DNA of 64,000 nucleotides, taken from assembly GCF_013820765.1 (NCBI RefSeq), contig NZ_JABJVM010000006.1:117879-181878 (forward strand). Reading direction: 5' to 3'. The first letter of the stretch is position 1, and every line of letters starts with the position of its first letter. Under the pieces are notes generated by a model. It did no database searches. It saw only the letters and a program-made list of their open reading frames with translations, and had not been told where the DNA came from. The stretch comes from Paenilisteria rustica (GTDB lineage: Bacteria > Bacillota > Bacilli > Lactobacillales > Listeriaceae). The position numbers and the translations under genes were made by a program. Shown here piece by piece: positions 1 to 8,445 of this stretch.

Positions 1-1
1 A

Positions 2-358
2 CAAGCCAAATTAGCCGCGGAACAGAAAGCTGCTCAAGCCGCTGAGAAGGAGAAAGAAGCGGAAGAAGCACAGAAAGCAAAAGAAAAAGAGGAACAGCAA
101 CAACAGGCATTAAAAGAACAGCAAGAGCGAGAGAAACAGGAAGCACAAGCGAAACAAGCATCTCCTCCTGCAAGTCATGACAGCGGTGGTGGGACTCAGT
201 ACGTCGATGCCAATGGTCAAGGAACAATTAAAGGTAGCGTCAATGGCATTTACCACGTACCTGGTGGGACCTACTATAATCGTACCAAAAATGTCGTTGC
301 TTGGTTCAAAACAACGGCAGAAGCTGAGGCTGCTGGATATCGCGCCTCCGAACGCTAG
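2..358 (+). CDS. C-terminal part of a protein with a coiled-coil and a sunset-type domain
   Basis: The gene enters from the left edge, so only the last 118 codons are visible. The first 60 or so residues are almost all Ala, Glu, Lys and Gln and read as a charged coiled coil. After a short Ser/Pro/Gly linker comes a compact C-terminal domain with the motif [14 protein letters not shown], followed by [16 protein letters not shown]. This matches the small 'sunset' domain found at the C-terminus of many secreted or membrane-anchored Firmicute proteins, often next to nucleases or DUF4352-like domains. The N-terminus, and so the signal peptide or catalytic part, lies outside the window. No function can be assigned; the domain call rests on motif recognition. 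A good terminator follows at once. Confidence 0.75.
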   Translation, partial: QAKLAAEQKAAQAAEKEKEAEEAQKAKEKEEQQQQALKEQQEREKQEAQAKQASPPASHDSGGGTQYVDANGQGTIKGSVNGIYHVPGGTYYNRTKNVVAWFKTTAEAEAAGYRASER

Positions 359-370
359 GAAGTATATAAT

Positions 371-418
371 AAACTGTATGAATAATGAAACCTATGTTCA
401 TTGTTTATGCAGTTTTTT
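371..418 (+). terminator. Rho-independent terminator of the partial gene
   Basis: An 18-bp stem (left arm from AACTGTATGA, right arm ending ATGCAGTT) pairs fully if three G-U wobbles are allowed, and is followed by TTTTTT. It lies 13 bases after the stop codon of the partial gene. Confidence 0.8.
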
Positions 419-478
419 CCTATTATACAGCAAATATCGCCAAACCAGTTATTTCGGTCTGACGAAGAATTTGCTTAG

Positions 479-2038
479 CTAGTTGATAATTTTTAGCCGT
501 TTGCGATCTAGCTGTTTATTATTCGCGTTATACGCAATTAGCTCTACTTTATCGGTTAGCTTGAAATTCGTTTTTGCCCCTACATAATACACGAAAATGC
601 CTTTTTCAAATTTACCACCCCAGTTTTTTGGAACGCCATTGACGATGAGTCGGGCCTTCACAACAGTTCCAGTGTACCGGCCTGTCATATAGATGCTCTT
701 ATTTCGGTACGTATTCGGTGTGATGCTGCCCTTCAAGGTGTTTAATATGGCTGGATATTTGCCTGGGAAATGGTTACCGACTAGTGCTAATTGTTTGATT
801 CGCGGTATTGTCGGCAACTGCTCCCGCATGAGAAGGGCGTTTTTCGAGATGGTGCTGCCTTTGCGTGGTATAATATTATTGCCGGTGATCGACACGGAAT
901 CGACTGCTGTTTGGCCTAATAAGCTGAATATTTTTTGGTAATTAGCAAGTCCGTTTAGCGTAATTTGGTTGTTTTGGATGGCTAATTTCGCTACTTTTCC
1001 GATTGGGATGACGTCGTAATTGGCGGGTGCGGTGTCGGTGTCAATCCAATTATTGGAGAGATTCAGCTGGCTAACTACGTAATCGCGATTGTTCCTCCAT
1101 GCAATGACTGCTGGACGGATTTTTGTTTTTTCATTTTTAATATGGTTCAGGGTCACATCGACACGAGCTGTATTGCCGTTAATCGCGATGAATTTATTCA
1201 AAACATTGTATACGCGATTGTTGGTGATCTTGAAATAGCCGCCATCGAGGACAATGCCTTCGTCTGGTGAACTCGTTTTCTGACCTTTATTGAAGTCATT
1301 GTTGTAAATATTCGCGGTCGGTATTTTCAGTAAATAGATACTATTATCGACAACATTATTAAATGCATTATTATGAATATTCAACCTACTAATTCTATCA
1401 CCTTGAATGACGATTGCTTGATTCACTCGTGTAAATTCATTGCCGGAAATCTCATATTGATTCCCCTTGTTGCCTTGAATCGTGACGGAGCGGTTCAGAT
1501 CGTTCGTGTTTCTCCCATATTGGTAACCATTGTCGAAAAAACGGTTATTTTTTATCGTAATATTTTGGGAATCTGTGAAGGAAATCGAGCTATCGGTTTT
1601 GTAATAGCCGTATTGTTTGGAGTATCCTGTGAACGCGCTGTTTTCGATTGTAATGGCGTTATTTTGTTCGAAATGGATAGCGCCGCGGCCGATTAGTGCC
1701 AAATTGAAGGTGACGTTTTTCACGGATTTGTTGTTAATTCCTGCTTGGTATGACAGAAGATATGGTGTTTTCGTGTTGCCATATCCTTTGAAGTTGGCTT
1801 TGATATAAGATCCACCTGGCGCGCCTTGGATGCTGCTTTTGACGTTGGTTATCGGAGCATTCACGACGTACGTCACATCCTTCTTATCTTTCAAAACGAG
1901 CGTTCCACTCCCGGCCTTCTCGAGTAATGGCTTTAGGTCTACCTCGCTCGCTGCTTGTGCGTGGATTGTATTCATGTGAAGGTACATACATATTAGGCTT
2001 GCCGCTACAATTAGACTAGCTACAATTGATTTTTTCAT
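479..2038 (-). CDS. Secreted right-handed beta-helix protein with a C-terminal Ig-like domain
   Basis: 519 residues. A signal peptide (MKKSIVASLIVAASL, likely cleaved after AQA near residue 30) is followed by repeated short motifs such as ITIENSAF, ITIKNNRF, YEISGNEF and LNIHNNAF, the Asn-rich ladder typical of parallel beta-helix (pectate-lyase/NosD-like) folds, to about residue 430. The last 80 residues, with ARLIVNGVPKNWGGKF, resemble the Ig-like module in the surface protein at 23-25 kb. It has no LPXTG motif or other visible anchor, so it is probably released or loosely held. Such proteins often bind or cleave polysaccharides, but no catalytic residues can be named here. It is convergent with the partial gene on its left and stands alone as a transcription unit. 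Confidence 0.85.
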   Translation of the reverse strand: MKKSIVASLIVAASLICMYLHMNTIHAQAASEVDLKPLLEKAGSGTLVLKDKKDVTYVVNAPITNVKSSIQGAPGGSYIKANFKGYGNTKTPYLLSYQAGINNKSVKNVTFNLALIGRGAIHFEQNNAITIENSAFTGYSKQYGYYKTDSSISFTDSQNITIKNNRFFDNGYQYGRNTNDLNRSVTIQGNKGNQYEISGNEFTRVNQAIVIQGDRISRLNIHNNAFNNVVDNSIYLLKIPTANIYNNDFNKGQKTSSPDEGIVLDGGYFKITNNRVYNVLNKFIAINGNTARVDVTLNHIKNEKTKIRPAVIAWRNNRDYVVSQLNLSNNWIDTDTAPANYDVIPIGKVAKLAIQNNQITLNGLANYQKIFSLLGQTAVDSVSITGNNIIPRKGSTISKNALLMREQLPTIPRIKQLALVGNHFPGKYPAILNTLKGSITPNTYRNKSIYMTGRYTGTVVKARLIVNGVPKNWGGKFEKGIFVYYVGAKTNFKLTDKVELIAYNANNKQLDRKRLKIIN

Positions 2039-2172
2039 TCTAATTTCCCCTTAGATTCCAAACAGTATAGTTCCGATTGATATACTATTCCTGTAGCTAA
2101 CTGTTATTTACCCTGCGTAATCTGAGGCAAAACATAGGCTTATTTCAAATTAGTTATGATTTATCCACAAAA

Positions 2173-2216
2173 AAACTTCCCCTAGAGTAGCTCGTTCGCT
2201 ACTCTAGGGGAAGTTT
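2173..2216 (-). terminator. Strong terminator facing left, 5' of the beta-helix gene
   Basis: Perfect 19-bp inverted repeat (AAACTTCCCCTAGAGTAGC) with a 6-base loop, followed on the minus strand by a run of seven T. It lies upstream of the minus-strand gene at 479-2038, so it cannot end that gene. It would end a transcript coming from about 2300-2420, where a gene remnant lies. Confidence 0.85.
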
Positions 2217-2257
2217 AGTTAGATCCTGCTTGTTACATCTAACATTTTCGGGATTTC

Positions 2258-2275
2258 TGTGAACTTTTGTTCACA
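2258..2275. promoter_or_regulatory. Perfect CRP-like palindrome TGTGAAC-N4-GTTCACA
   Basis: TGTGAACTTTTGTTCACA has two perfect 7-bp arms around TTTT. The outer TGTGA/TCACA is the half-site of CRP-type regulators, although the spacing is two bases wider than in E. coli CRP sites. It lies 385 bases upstream of a Crp/PrfA-like gene. The TGTGAAC half-site recurs next to the other regulator and surface-protein genes here. Operator function is inferred. Confidence 0.45.
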
Positions 2276-2301
2276 TCCTTTGTTATTCGTGTGTCCATTC
2301 G

Positions 2302-2415
2302 TTAGAAAGTATCATTAGGAACTTTAAGATCATCAACCTTGTAATCTTTTTTCGTTCCCTTTGGAATAAATATAGTATACTCCTTTTTATGATTTTCATT
2401 TTTTAGAGCAACATA
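2302..2415 (-). pseudogene. Remnant of a small protein gene (38 codons)
   Basis: A reading frame without a start codon, bounded upstream by two TAG stops, encodes YVALKNENHKKEYTIF followed by IPKGTKKDYKVDDLKVPND and a stop. The composition is protein-like and ends naturally, and the strong minus-strand terminator follows about 85 bases downstream. This looks like the 3' end of a decayed gene for a small extracytoplasmic protein. The rest of the 2039-2659 gap holds the palindrome at 2258, a near-PrfA-box AACATATGTT at 2427-2436 and tandem TGTGAA motifs at 2514 and 2525. Confidence 0.4.
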
Positions 2416-2659
2416 CTACTAGACATAACATATGTTCCAAAAAGTTTATTCAGGGTATATATTCTATAAAGATGGCTTATACATACTTGTGATTTGATAA
2501 AATACTACCGAAATGTGAATTTTTTGTGAAGAATGAAAAGTTAAGAGATTTGAATAAACTGTACCAGTAGTGCTATTCATTCTTCCTTCCTATACTCCTA
2601 TTAGCATTACTTATCATACACACGTATTATATTCTATCGCCCAAAAAGGAGTGGTTTCA

Positions 2660-3367
2660 ATGTATGACAAGGAAACATTAGAATCTTACGCATCATTTTC
2701 GAATATTATGAAAATTTTAAAGAAGGATTCACAGTTCAATCAGTTTTGTAGGCAACGTCGGGTATCCCCAGGGACAACTGAAACTCTTGATAATACTCGA
2801 AAAACGTGTCTATTAATAGAAAGTGGTTACGTGAAGTCCAGTTTTTCAGGTGATGATGATACTTTTAGGGTTTTCTATATTGCTACGCCTGGTGATTTTT
2901 TAACATTACCTATCGTAACGGAGTATATTCCGCGATCTACTGACCTGTTAGCTATAAGTGACGGGGTTTGGTGGGAAATCGATTTTGGCTATTTGCGAAA
3001 AATGCTGGCGTTAGAGGATCCTAGAAACTATGTTATGTTGCAACACGCAGTGAAAATACGCTATAAAATGTATGTTCTAGCCACTGTACGCAGCCGTATT
3101 ATTACTGCCGAACAACGCGTTTACTTTTCTTTAATGCGCTTATCTACTATTGGAATGCATGTCCAAAATAATAAAGTAGAGTTGCCACCATTCGTTAATT
3201 ATGTCACTATCGCCCAGTTATCCGATGCCTCTAAGAGCTACGTCACGATCGTGCTAAAGAAATTGCGTGATGAAGGAATCCTCACTTCCACAAAAAAACC
3301 GTGGGTGATTGAAGACCTTGATGCTATCAAAAAATTAGCTGATTTCCCTGATATGCCATTGTTTTAA
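2660..3367 (+). CDS. PrfA/Crp-Fnr-like transcriptional regulator (copy 1)
   Basis: 235 residues from the ATG at 2660, chosen because AAAAAGGAG lies 9 bases upstream and because the two paralogues at 26820 and 34165 also begin MY. An upstream in-frame ATG at 2570 would add 30 residues with no ribosome binding site. The N-terminal half (residues 20-150) fits the cNMP-binding beta-barrel of the Crp/Fnr family, with the well-kept block GVWWEIDFGYLRKML. The C-terminal 60 residues contain a winged helix-turn-helix (TIAQLSDASKSYVTIVLKKL). No cysteine cluster or clear cAMP-binding signature is seen, so any effector is unknown. It is convergent with the LPXTG gene at 3450-6830, from which a two-way terminator separates it. 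A role in controlling that surface protein is inferred from position and from the same pairing elsewhere. Confidence 0.85.
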   Translation: MYDKETLESYASFSNIMKILKKDSQFNQFCRQRRVSPGTTETLDNTRKTCLLIESGYVKSSFSGDDDTFRVFYIATPGDFLTLPIVTEYIPRSTDLLAISDGVWWEIDFGYLRKMLALEDPRNYVMLQHAVKIRYKMYVLATVRSRIITAEQRVYFSLMRLSTIGMHVQNNKVELPPFVNYVTIAQLSDASKSYVTIVLKKLRDEGILTSTKKPWVIEDLDAIKKLADFPDMPLF

Positions 3368-3385
3368 AGTGGTTTAGAATGGACA

Positions 3386-3430
3386 AAAAATAGTAGGTGA
3401 AACCATTTGCTGGTTTTGCCTACTATTTTT
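3386..3430. terminator. Bidirectional terminator between regulator and LPXTG gene
   Basis: Twenty-base arms (AAAAATAGTAGG on the left, CCTACTATTTTT on the right) match at 18 positions, with A and T runs on both flanks. It serves the convergent genes ending at 3367 and 3450. Confidence 0.85.
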
Positions 3431-3449
3431 GTATTGCTTCTATATTATA

Positions 3450-6400
3450 TTATTTTCTTCTGCGCAAGAACATCGCGCCGAGTGCTGCTAGTAGACCTCC
3501 GAATAGAACAGTTGATGTCGTGTTGCTATCCCCTGTTTTTGGTAAGGTTTTCGTTGGTGCAGATGGGCCAACTTTTATTGGAACAATCGGACTTACTACT
3601 GGTGCTGGCTTCACGCTTGGTGTCGTTGTTTTTGTTGGTGTAACTGGCTTCGCAGGGGCTACTGGCGGCGTAATCGGATCTACCGGCAGGATTGGTTGCG
3701 CGCCAACGATGACTGTAATCGTGAACTGTGTTTCGTTGCCATCGCTATCAATCACACTGTACGTCACATGATAAATGCCTGCTTGATTCGGATTCACATC
3801 GTTACTGATGACTTGGATGCTACTCGTGATATCGCCATCTTCCAAATCTTCTGCGGTAACACCAACTAGCGGATCAAACTTCTGGCCGAACGCAAGCGTG
3901 ATATCCTTCGCATGGATGACAGGCTTTTCGTTCGTCAAAACAGTAATCGTATACGTCTGCTCCGTTGTATTACCATCCGAATCCGTGATGCTGTACGTGA
4001 CATGATAAACGCCCGCAACATCTGGATTGACATCGTTTTGAGTAATTTGGATGCCCGCTGTGATATCGCCATCTTCTGTGTCACTCGCTGTAATACCTGC
4101 CATCGGATCAAAAGCACGCCCAGCTTTAAAACTGCTATCTTGTCCTGTGATAATTGGATTATCATTGCTCAGAACCGTGATAGTACTTGTTTTCTCAGCC
4201 GAATTACCGTCCGAATCTAGGACGCTATACGTGATATGATACTCTCCTGGCACATCGATATTGACGTCATTTGCGATAATTTTAACAGAATCGCTTAAAT
4301 CGCCATCTTCCAAATCACTTGCGGAAACACCGAGCCTTGGATCAAATGCAAGATGCGCTTTTACCGTACGATCCGTTACCGTGATGATTGGCTTTTCATT
4401 CGTCAACACGGTGATAGTAACCGTTTTTGTTGTCGTATTTTTATCCGAATCGGTCACGCTATATGTGATGTGGTACGTCCCTGCAACCGCCGGATTCACA
4501 TCATTCGCTGTAATTTTGATAGCGCTTGTCACATCGCCGTCTTCTAAATCACTCGCGGACACAATCGACATCGGATCGAAGGCAAACCCTGCTTTAAATG
4601 TCTGGTCGGAAACGTGAATTTCAGGCTTATCGTTCGTGCGTACATAAATGTGGCGTGTGGCTTTTGTGGTGTTACCATCCGAATCCGTCACCGCGTACAC
4701 CACTTCATACAGACCTTCCGTTTTCATGTTGACATTGTTTGATACAATTTCGATTTTCCCTGTTATATCGCCATCTTCTAGGTCGCTTGCCGTGATACCT
4801 TCCAAAGAATCAAATGTATCGCCAACTTTTAAATAGACATCCTTTGTGGTAATAATAGGCGCATCATTGGTCAAAATAGTAACTTTGATCGTCTTCGTTG
4901 TTGTGTTATTGTCGGAATCGGTCACGCTGTAGGTCACGTGATAAACTCCTGCTTTTTCTGTGTTGACATCGTTACTCGTGACCGTAATTTTGCTTGTGAC
5001 ATCGCCATCTTCCGTATCGTTTGCTGTGACAGCTTTTTTGACATCATATGTTGTGTGGATTCGTTGAACAATGTCTGATGCTACGATTACCGGGGCATCA
5101 TTGCTCGTTACTGTGACTGTGATCGTTTTCGTTGTTGTATTGTTATCGGAATCCGTCACGCTGTAGGTCACGTGGTATGTTCCTACTTTGGATGTGTCTA
5201 CATCATTTGCTGTCACTTTGATGCCGCTCGTGATGTTACCGTCTTCCACATCGCTCGCCGTCACACCTGTCAACGGATTAAAAGTAGCTCCTTTTTTCAA
5301 CGTTTTATCTGTTGCTGTAATTACTGGTGCGTCATTGCTTGTTACTGTCACGGTGATTGTTTTCGTGGTTGTATTATTATCGGAATCCGTTACACTATAG
5401 GTCACATGGTACGTTCCTACTTTTGATGTGTCTACATCATTTGCTGTCACTTGGACACTGCTCGTCACATTACCATCTTCTGCATCGCTTGCCGTCACGC
5501 CTGACATCGGATCAAATGTGCCGCCTTTTTTCACAGATATATCCGTAGCTGTAATCGCCGGGGCATCATTACTTGTTATCGTCACTGTAATCGTTTTTGT
5601 CGTTGTATTACCGTTAGAATCTGTCACGCTATACGTCACATGGTAGGTGCCGACTTTCGATGTATCGACATCGTTCGCCGTCACGCTTACCTTACTTGTT
5701 ACATTACCATCTTCCGTATCGCTAGCAGTTACACCCGATAGTGCGTCAAATGCATCGCCCTTTTTCAGAGTTTTGTCAGTGGCAGTTATGATTGGCGCAT
5801 CATTTGTTACTTCTAAATCCGTACCTAATGAGCTACTAGTGTACACTTTATCAGAAAAGCCTAAGTCTTCGTAGAGAACCTTCGTCTTTATTTCAGCCGC
5901 CGTCGTTTTAGCCAAGCCTTGGATACCGATACTAACAACTGGTGCAGTGCCTACGCTAAGTTTATCGAGGTTAACTTGCAACATATGAGATGCAGCATTA
6001 TAAGTCACATTGCTTGTTGCAACGCCATCTACTAAAACAGAATCTGGCACGTAGCCTAATGATTCTGGTAACGGAATCTCTAATTGAATCTTCCCAGCAT
6101 CCATACCACCCGCGTTATTTAGTGTGACATTATAACGAGTCGTATCTCCCTGCTTGATTTTTGTTTGTTCTAACGTATCGCTAACGGTTAGGACAGAGGG
6201 TGTCGAAAAAACGATATTGTCTAGATAGTTACCACGCGTTGCATCCCCATCAGACGTTGAAATTGCTTCAAATTGGAAACGTGTTGTTGTTTGTCCCTCA
6301 GGAATGGTATAGGTTCCTTGATATTCTTTCCAAGCTTTATTATCTGTTGACATGGTTGTAATCAGCTCTAACGCTTGACCAGGCGCGCCAAATTTAACAT

Positions 6401-6830
6401 CTGCTGTATCTACACCGCCCCTACCTCTATGTGAAACTTTCCACCGAATTGTTTTTCCAGGAGTCGTTGCTACATCTTGATACAAGGCAGATACCTGATC
6501 CGCATTTAACTCTGCATATTGATCGCCATCCGCTGCTACTAATCCATTATAAAGTCGTTGGATTTCGATCAAATTACTCGTGCTAGTCGTCTGCCAACCA
6601 GGCACCAAGGAAGCGTCTAACTGGTCACTCTCTTTTGCAATAACTGGATCTTCAAAGCTCCCATTTATCAATTGTATGGTTTCATTATCCTCCGAGGTCT
6701 GTTTTAGAATACCTTCTGCTTTTGTCGAATAGCTCTGCGGACTTTCCGTGGCCATTACATATGTCTGCATCGGCATGCTGACTGTCATTACCAGTGCCGC
6801 CGTTGCCATGCTTATTTTCTTGATTGTCAT
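3450..6830 (-). CDS. LPXTG-anchored surface protein with nine Ig-like (DUF5011-type) repeats
   Basis: 1126 residues. A signal peptide (about 1-28) is followed by a globular N-terminal domain (about 50-215: NGSFEDP, ALYQDVATTPGKTIRW), also present in the protein at 29.7-33.5 kb. A DUF11-like stalk domain with NAGGMDAGKIQLEIPLP comes next (215-335). Nine tandem Ig-like repeats of about 78 residues follow, each with a DxEDGxVT block and GTYHVTYSVTDSDGN. A Pro/Thr-rich wall-spanning segment leads to LPKTGD, a hydrophobic helix and RRRK, the full sortase A signal. The likely role is adhesion or surface display; no ligand can be read from the sequence. Unlike its paralogue at 28-33 kb, the frame is intact. 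The repeats are diverged from each other, unlike the near-identical ones of that paralogue. Confidence 0.92.
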   Translation of the reverse strand: MTIKKISMATAALVMTVSMPMQTYVMATESPQSYSTKAEGILKQTSEDNETIQLINGSFEDPVIAKESDQLDASLVPGWQTTSTSNLIEIQRLYNGLVAADGDQYAELNADQVSALYQDVATTPGKTIRWKVSHRGRGGVDTADVKFGAPGQALELITTMSTDNKAWKEYQGTYTIPEGQTTTRFQFEAISTSDGDATRGNYLDNIVFSTPSVLTVSDTLEQTKIKQGDTTRYNVTLNNAGGMDAGKIQLEIPLPESLGYVPDSVLVDGVATSNVTYNAASHMLQVNLDKLSVGTAPVVSIGIQGLAKTTAAEIKTKVLYEDLGFSDKVYTSSSLGTDLEVTNDAPIITATDKTLKKGDAFDALSGVTASDTEDGNVTSKVSVTANDVDTSKVGTYHVTYSVTDSNGNTTTKTITVTITSNDAPAITATDISVKKGGTFDPMSGVTASDAEDGNVTSSVQVTANDVDTSKVGTYHVTYSVTDSDNNTTTKTITVTVTSNDAPVITATDKTLKKGATFNPLTGVTASDVEDGNITSGIKVTANDVDTSKVGTYHVTYSVTDSDNNTTTKTITVTVTSNDAPVIVASDIVQRIHTTYDVKKAVTANDTEDGDVTSKITVTSNDVNTEKAGVYHVTYSVTDSDNNTTTKTIKVTILTNDAPIITTKDVYLKVGDTFDSLEGITASDLEDGDITGKIEIVSNNVNMKTEGLYEVVYAVTDSDGNTTKATRHIYVRTNDKPEIHVSDQTFKAGFAFDPMSIVSASDLEDGDVTSAIKITANDVNPAVAGTYHITYSVTDSDKNTTTKTVTITVLTNEKPIITVTDRTVKAHLAFDPRLGVSASDLEDGDLSDSVKIIANDVNIDVPGEYHITYSVLDSDGNSAEKTSTITVLSNDNPIITGQDSSFKAGRAFDPMAGITASDTEDGDITAGIQITQNDVNPDVAGVYHVTYSITDSDGNTTEQTYTITVLTNEKPVIHAKDITLAFGQKFDPLVGVTAEDLEDGDITSSIQVISNDVNPNQAGIYHVTYSVIDSDGNETQFTITVIVGAQPILPVDPITPPVAPAKPVTPTKTTTPSVKPAPVVSPIVPIKVGPSAPTKTLPKTGDSNTTSTVLFGGLLAALGAMFLRRRK
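3708..5800 (-). repeat. Nine in-frame repeats of about 234 bp inside the LPXTG gene
   Basis: Each unit encodes one Ig-like domain, recognisable on the plus strand by recurring ATCGCCATCTTC or ACATTACCATCTTC blocks (antisense of EDGDI/EDGNV). The units are diverged, which points to an old array. Confidence 0.8.
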
Positions 6831-7002
6831 TTTTTTATTCCTCCAATTTAATTTCTGTATGATTACTCCTAAAAACGTCCCTATTATTAATTCTCCTCGC
6901 CTATCACATCCTCTAGATCAGACACGTCCACAGCTGTCAATTGTACGACCTTTTCCGCAACTATGATAATCTTAGCAATATTACTAGAATAAAAAAATAC
7001 AG

Positions 7003-7037
7003 CATTTCCTGTTAAGAGAGTCATATTTGTGAACTTT
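7003..7037. promoter_or_regulatory. Shared motifs upstream of the LPXTG gene (CATTTCCTGTT and TGTGAACTTT)
   Basis: CATTTCCTGTT at 7003-7013 occurs again, exactly, at 34039-34049 upstream of the other regulator and surface-gene pair. TGTGAACTTTCC at 7028 resembles TGTGAACATTTCC at 34033. Both sit 170-210 bases upstream of the LPXTG start at 6830. They are candidate binding sites for the PrfA-like regulators. The rest of the 6831-7057 gap shows nothing else I can support. Confidence 0.35.
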
Positions 7038-7057
7038 CCGCCATATCTCTACCACGC

Positions 7058-7097
7058 AAAAAAAAACAGGCTCAACCACAATCGTGATCTCACCTGC
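7058..7097 (-). terminator. Terminator of the formate dehydrogenase operon
   Basis: On the minus strand CAGG and ATCAC pair with GTGGT and CCTG around a symmetrical internal loop, followed by a run of nine T. It lies 17 bases after the fdhD stop codon. Confidence 0.65.
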
Positions 7098-7113
7098 TAT
7101 TTCTATAATTTAG

Positions 7114-7908
7114 TTAACTTTCCAAAACTCGCTGTTGCCCACTGTAAACGCTAAAACCGTCTCCACGAATAAAACCAACTGCTGTAATATTGAGCTCCCG
7201 CGCCATTTCTATCGCGAGTTCTGTCGGTGCCGAGCGCGATAAAATAATACCACAACCGATTTTCGCGGTTTTCACTAAAATTTCCGAAGATATCCGACCG
7301 CTGAAAATGATCGCCTTGTCTGTCATCGGGATTTCCGATTTCAAGCAATGTCCGTAGATTTTGTCCAGCGCGTTGTGCCGCCCAATATCCATCCGCACGC
7401 AAATCACCTCATCACGACTACAAAGCGCGGCGTTGTGCACACCACCAGTTTTGCGAAACGTATCCGAATCCGCCTCAAAACGCGACATCAAATCGAAAAT
7501 TTCCGCTGGGCGGAGCACCAAATCCGTCTCATTCCGCGTCTCGACAAGCGATGCATCCGACTGGAAATAGAAATTCTCTCGCGATTTCCCGCAACAAGAC
7601 GTGATGTAGCGCTTCGCACGATATTTCGCATTAAATTTATTCACAAAGTTCGCGCTGACCTTCGCGTGCCCAGTCGCCTCAACGATTTCCACACGATCAA
7701 TATCCGCAACCCCTCGCACAATCCCCTCCGAAGTCAGGAAGCCAATCACCAAATCCTCCGCATATTCCGGCGTACAAACAATCGTCACCAGCTCCTCCTC
7801 ATTCACATAAATCGTCAACGGATACTCAACAGCCACCGTCGCCACATCATCAAACATATGCCCCTCTTTAAAACGCCGAATCCCAAGCCCCGCAGTCGTC
7901 TCCATCAT
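7114..7908 (-). CDS. fdhD: FdhD, sulfurtransferase needed for formate dehydrogenase
   Basis: 264 residues from the ATG at 7908. FdhD moves sulfur from a cysteine desulfurase to the molybdenum cofactor before it enters formate dehydrogenase, in the cytoplasm. The family's conserved Cys pair is visible as TSCCGKS near residue 110, and the C-terminal half keeps FSGRISSEILVKTAKIGCGI and SRSAPTELAIEMA, as expected for FdhD. Length is usual. It is the third gene of fdhA-DUF1641-fdhD, the same order as lmo2586-lmo2584 of L. monocytogenes, which supports the call. A GTG three codons upstream (7917) is an alternative start, but the AGGTGGGG ribosome binding site would then overlap it. Confidence 0.93.
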   Translation of the reverse strand: MMETTAGLGIRRFKEGHMFDDVATVAVEYPLTIYVNEEELVTIVCTPEYAEDLVIGFLTSEGIVRGVADIDRVEIVEATGHAKVSANFVNKFNAKYRAKRYITSCCGKSRENFYFQSDASLVETRNETDLVLRPAEIFDLMSRFEADSDTFRKTGGVHNAALCSRDEVICVRMDIGRHNALDKIYGHCLKSEIPMTDKAIIFSGRISSEILVKTAKIGCGIILSRSAPTELAIEMARELNITAVGFIRGDGFSVYSGQQRVLES

Positions 7909-7923
7909 CGTCCCCACCTAACG

Positions 7924-7960
7924 AAAACCCCAGATGCGCGTTTATGAGCAACATCTGGAG
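7924..7960 (-). terminator. Possible attenuator between the DUF1641 gene and fdhD
   Basis: A 9-bp stem (CTCCAGATG / CATCTGGGG with one G-U pair) and a 15-base loop, followed by TTTT on the minus strand. It sits in the 60-base gap inside the operon and may reduce fdhD expression relative to fdhA. Confidence 0.5.
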
Positions 7961-7968
7961 TCTAATTT

Positions 7969-8445
7969 TTACTTCAATTCTTGACCTACGCCTTTCAAAA
8001 ACGCTAGTCCATAGCGCAACGCCCGGTTCACATCAGGATCCTTCATCGCTCGTGCCAGTCCAAAAAGTCCCAGCGTCGTGTCCTCTTTCAAGCTCTCATT
8101 CGCCTTCGCCTGCGCGTTCGCAAGTCCCGCCAACATTTTCTCCGTCTGCTCCGGCTTCGTCTCCGTCAATAATTTACTCGTCATCATCAAATTATTAATC
8201 GCATTCGTCGCTGGTTCTTTCCGAGCCTCATTCAAAAATGTCGTCGCGATATCCTCTTTCGCCTTCAAAGCACTGTTCAACATATCCAGCGCCCCAGAAT
8301 CATGCAACGCCTTCACTAGCTCCAAAACTTCCATGAAAGCCGCGTCATCCGTCGCAATCTGGTCCTTAATCGCCGTCATTTTATCCTGTTTTATCTGATC
8401 ATCCGTTTTTTCCACACGGCGAATTTTAGAAATCGGTTCTGCCAT
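7969..8445 (-). CDS. DUF1641 protein, YrhD-like, partner of formate dehydrogenase
   Basis: 158 residues, mostly helical and charged, with ALHDSGALDMLNSALKAKEDI, the sort of segment seen in DUF1641 proteins such as Bacillus YrhD and YjgD. Proteins of this family are encoded beside formate dehydrogenase catalytic subunits; a role as small subunit or assembly partner is likely but not proven. The ATG at 8445 overlaps the fdhA stop codon in a TGATG arrangement, so the two genes are probably translationally coupled. There is no signal peptide and no metal-binding cluster. Confidence 0.85.
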   Translation of the reverse strand: MAEPISKIRRVEKTDDQIKQDKMTAIKDQIATDDAAFMEVLELVKALHDSGALDMLNSALKAKEDIATTFLNEARKEPATNAINNLMMTSKLLTETKPEQTEKMLAGLANAQAKANESLKEDTTLGLFGLARAMKDPDVNRALRYGLAFLKGVGQELK

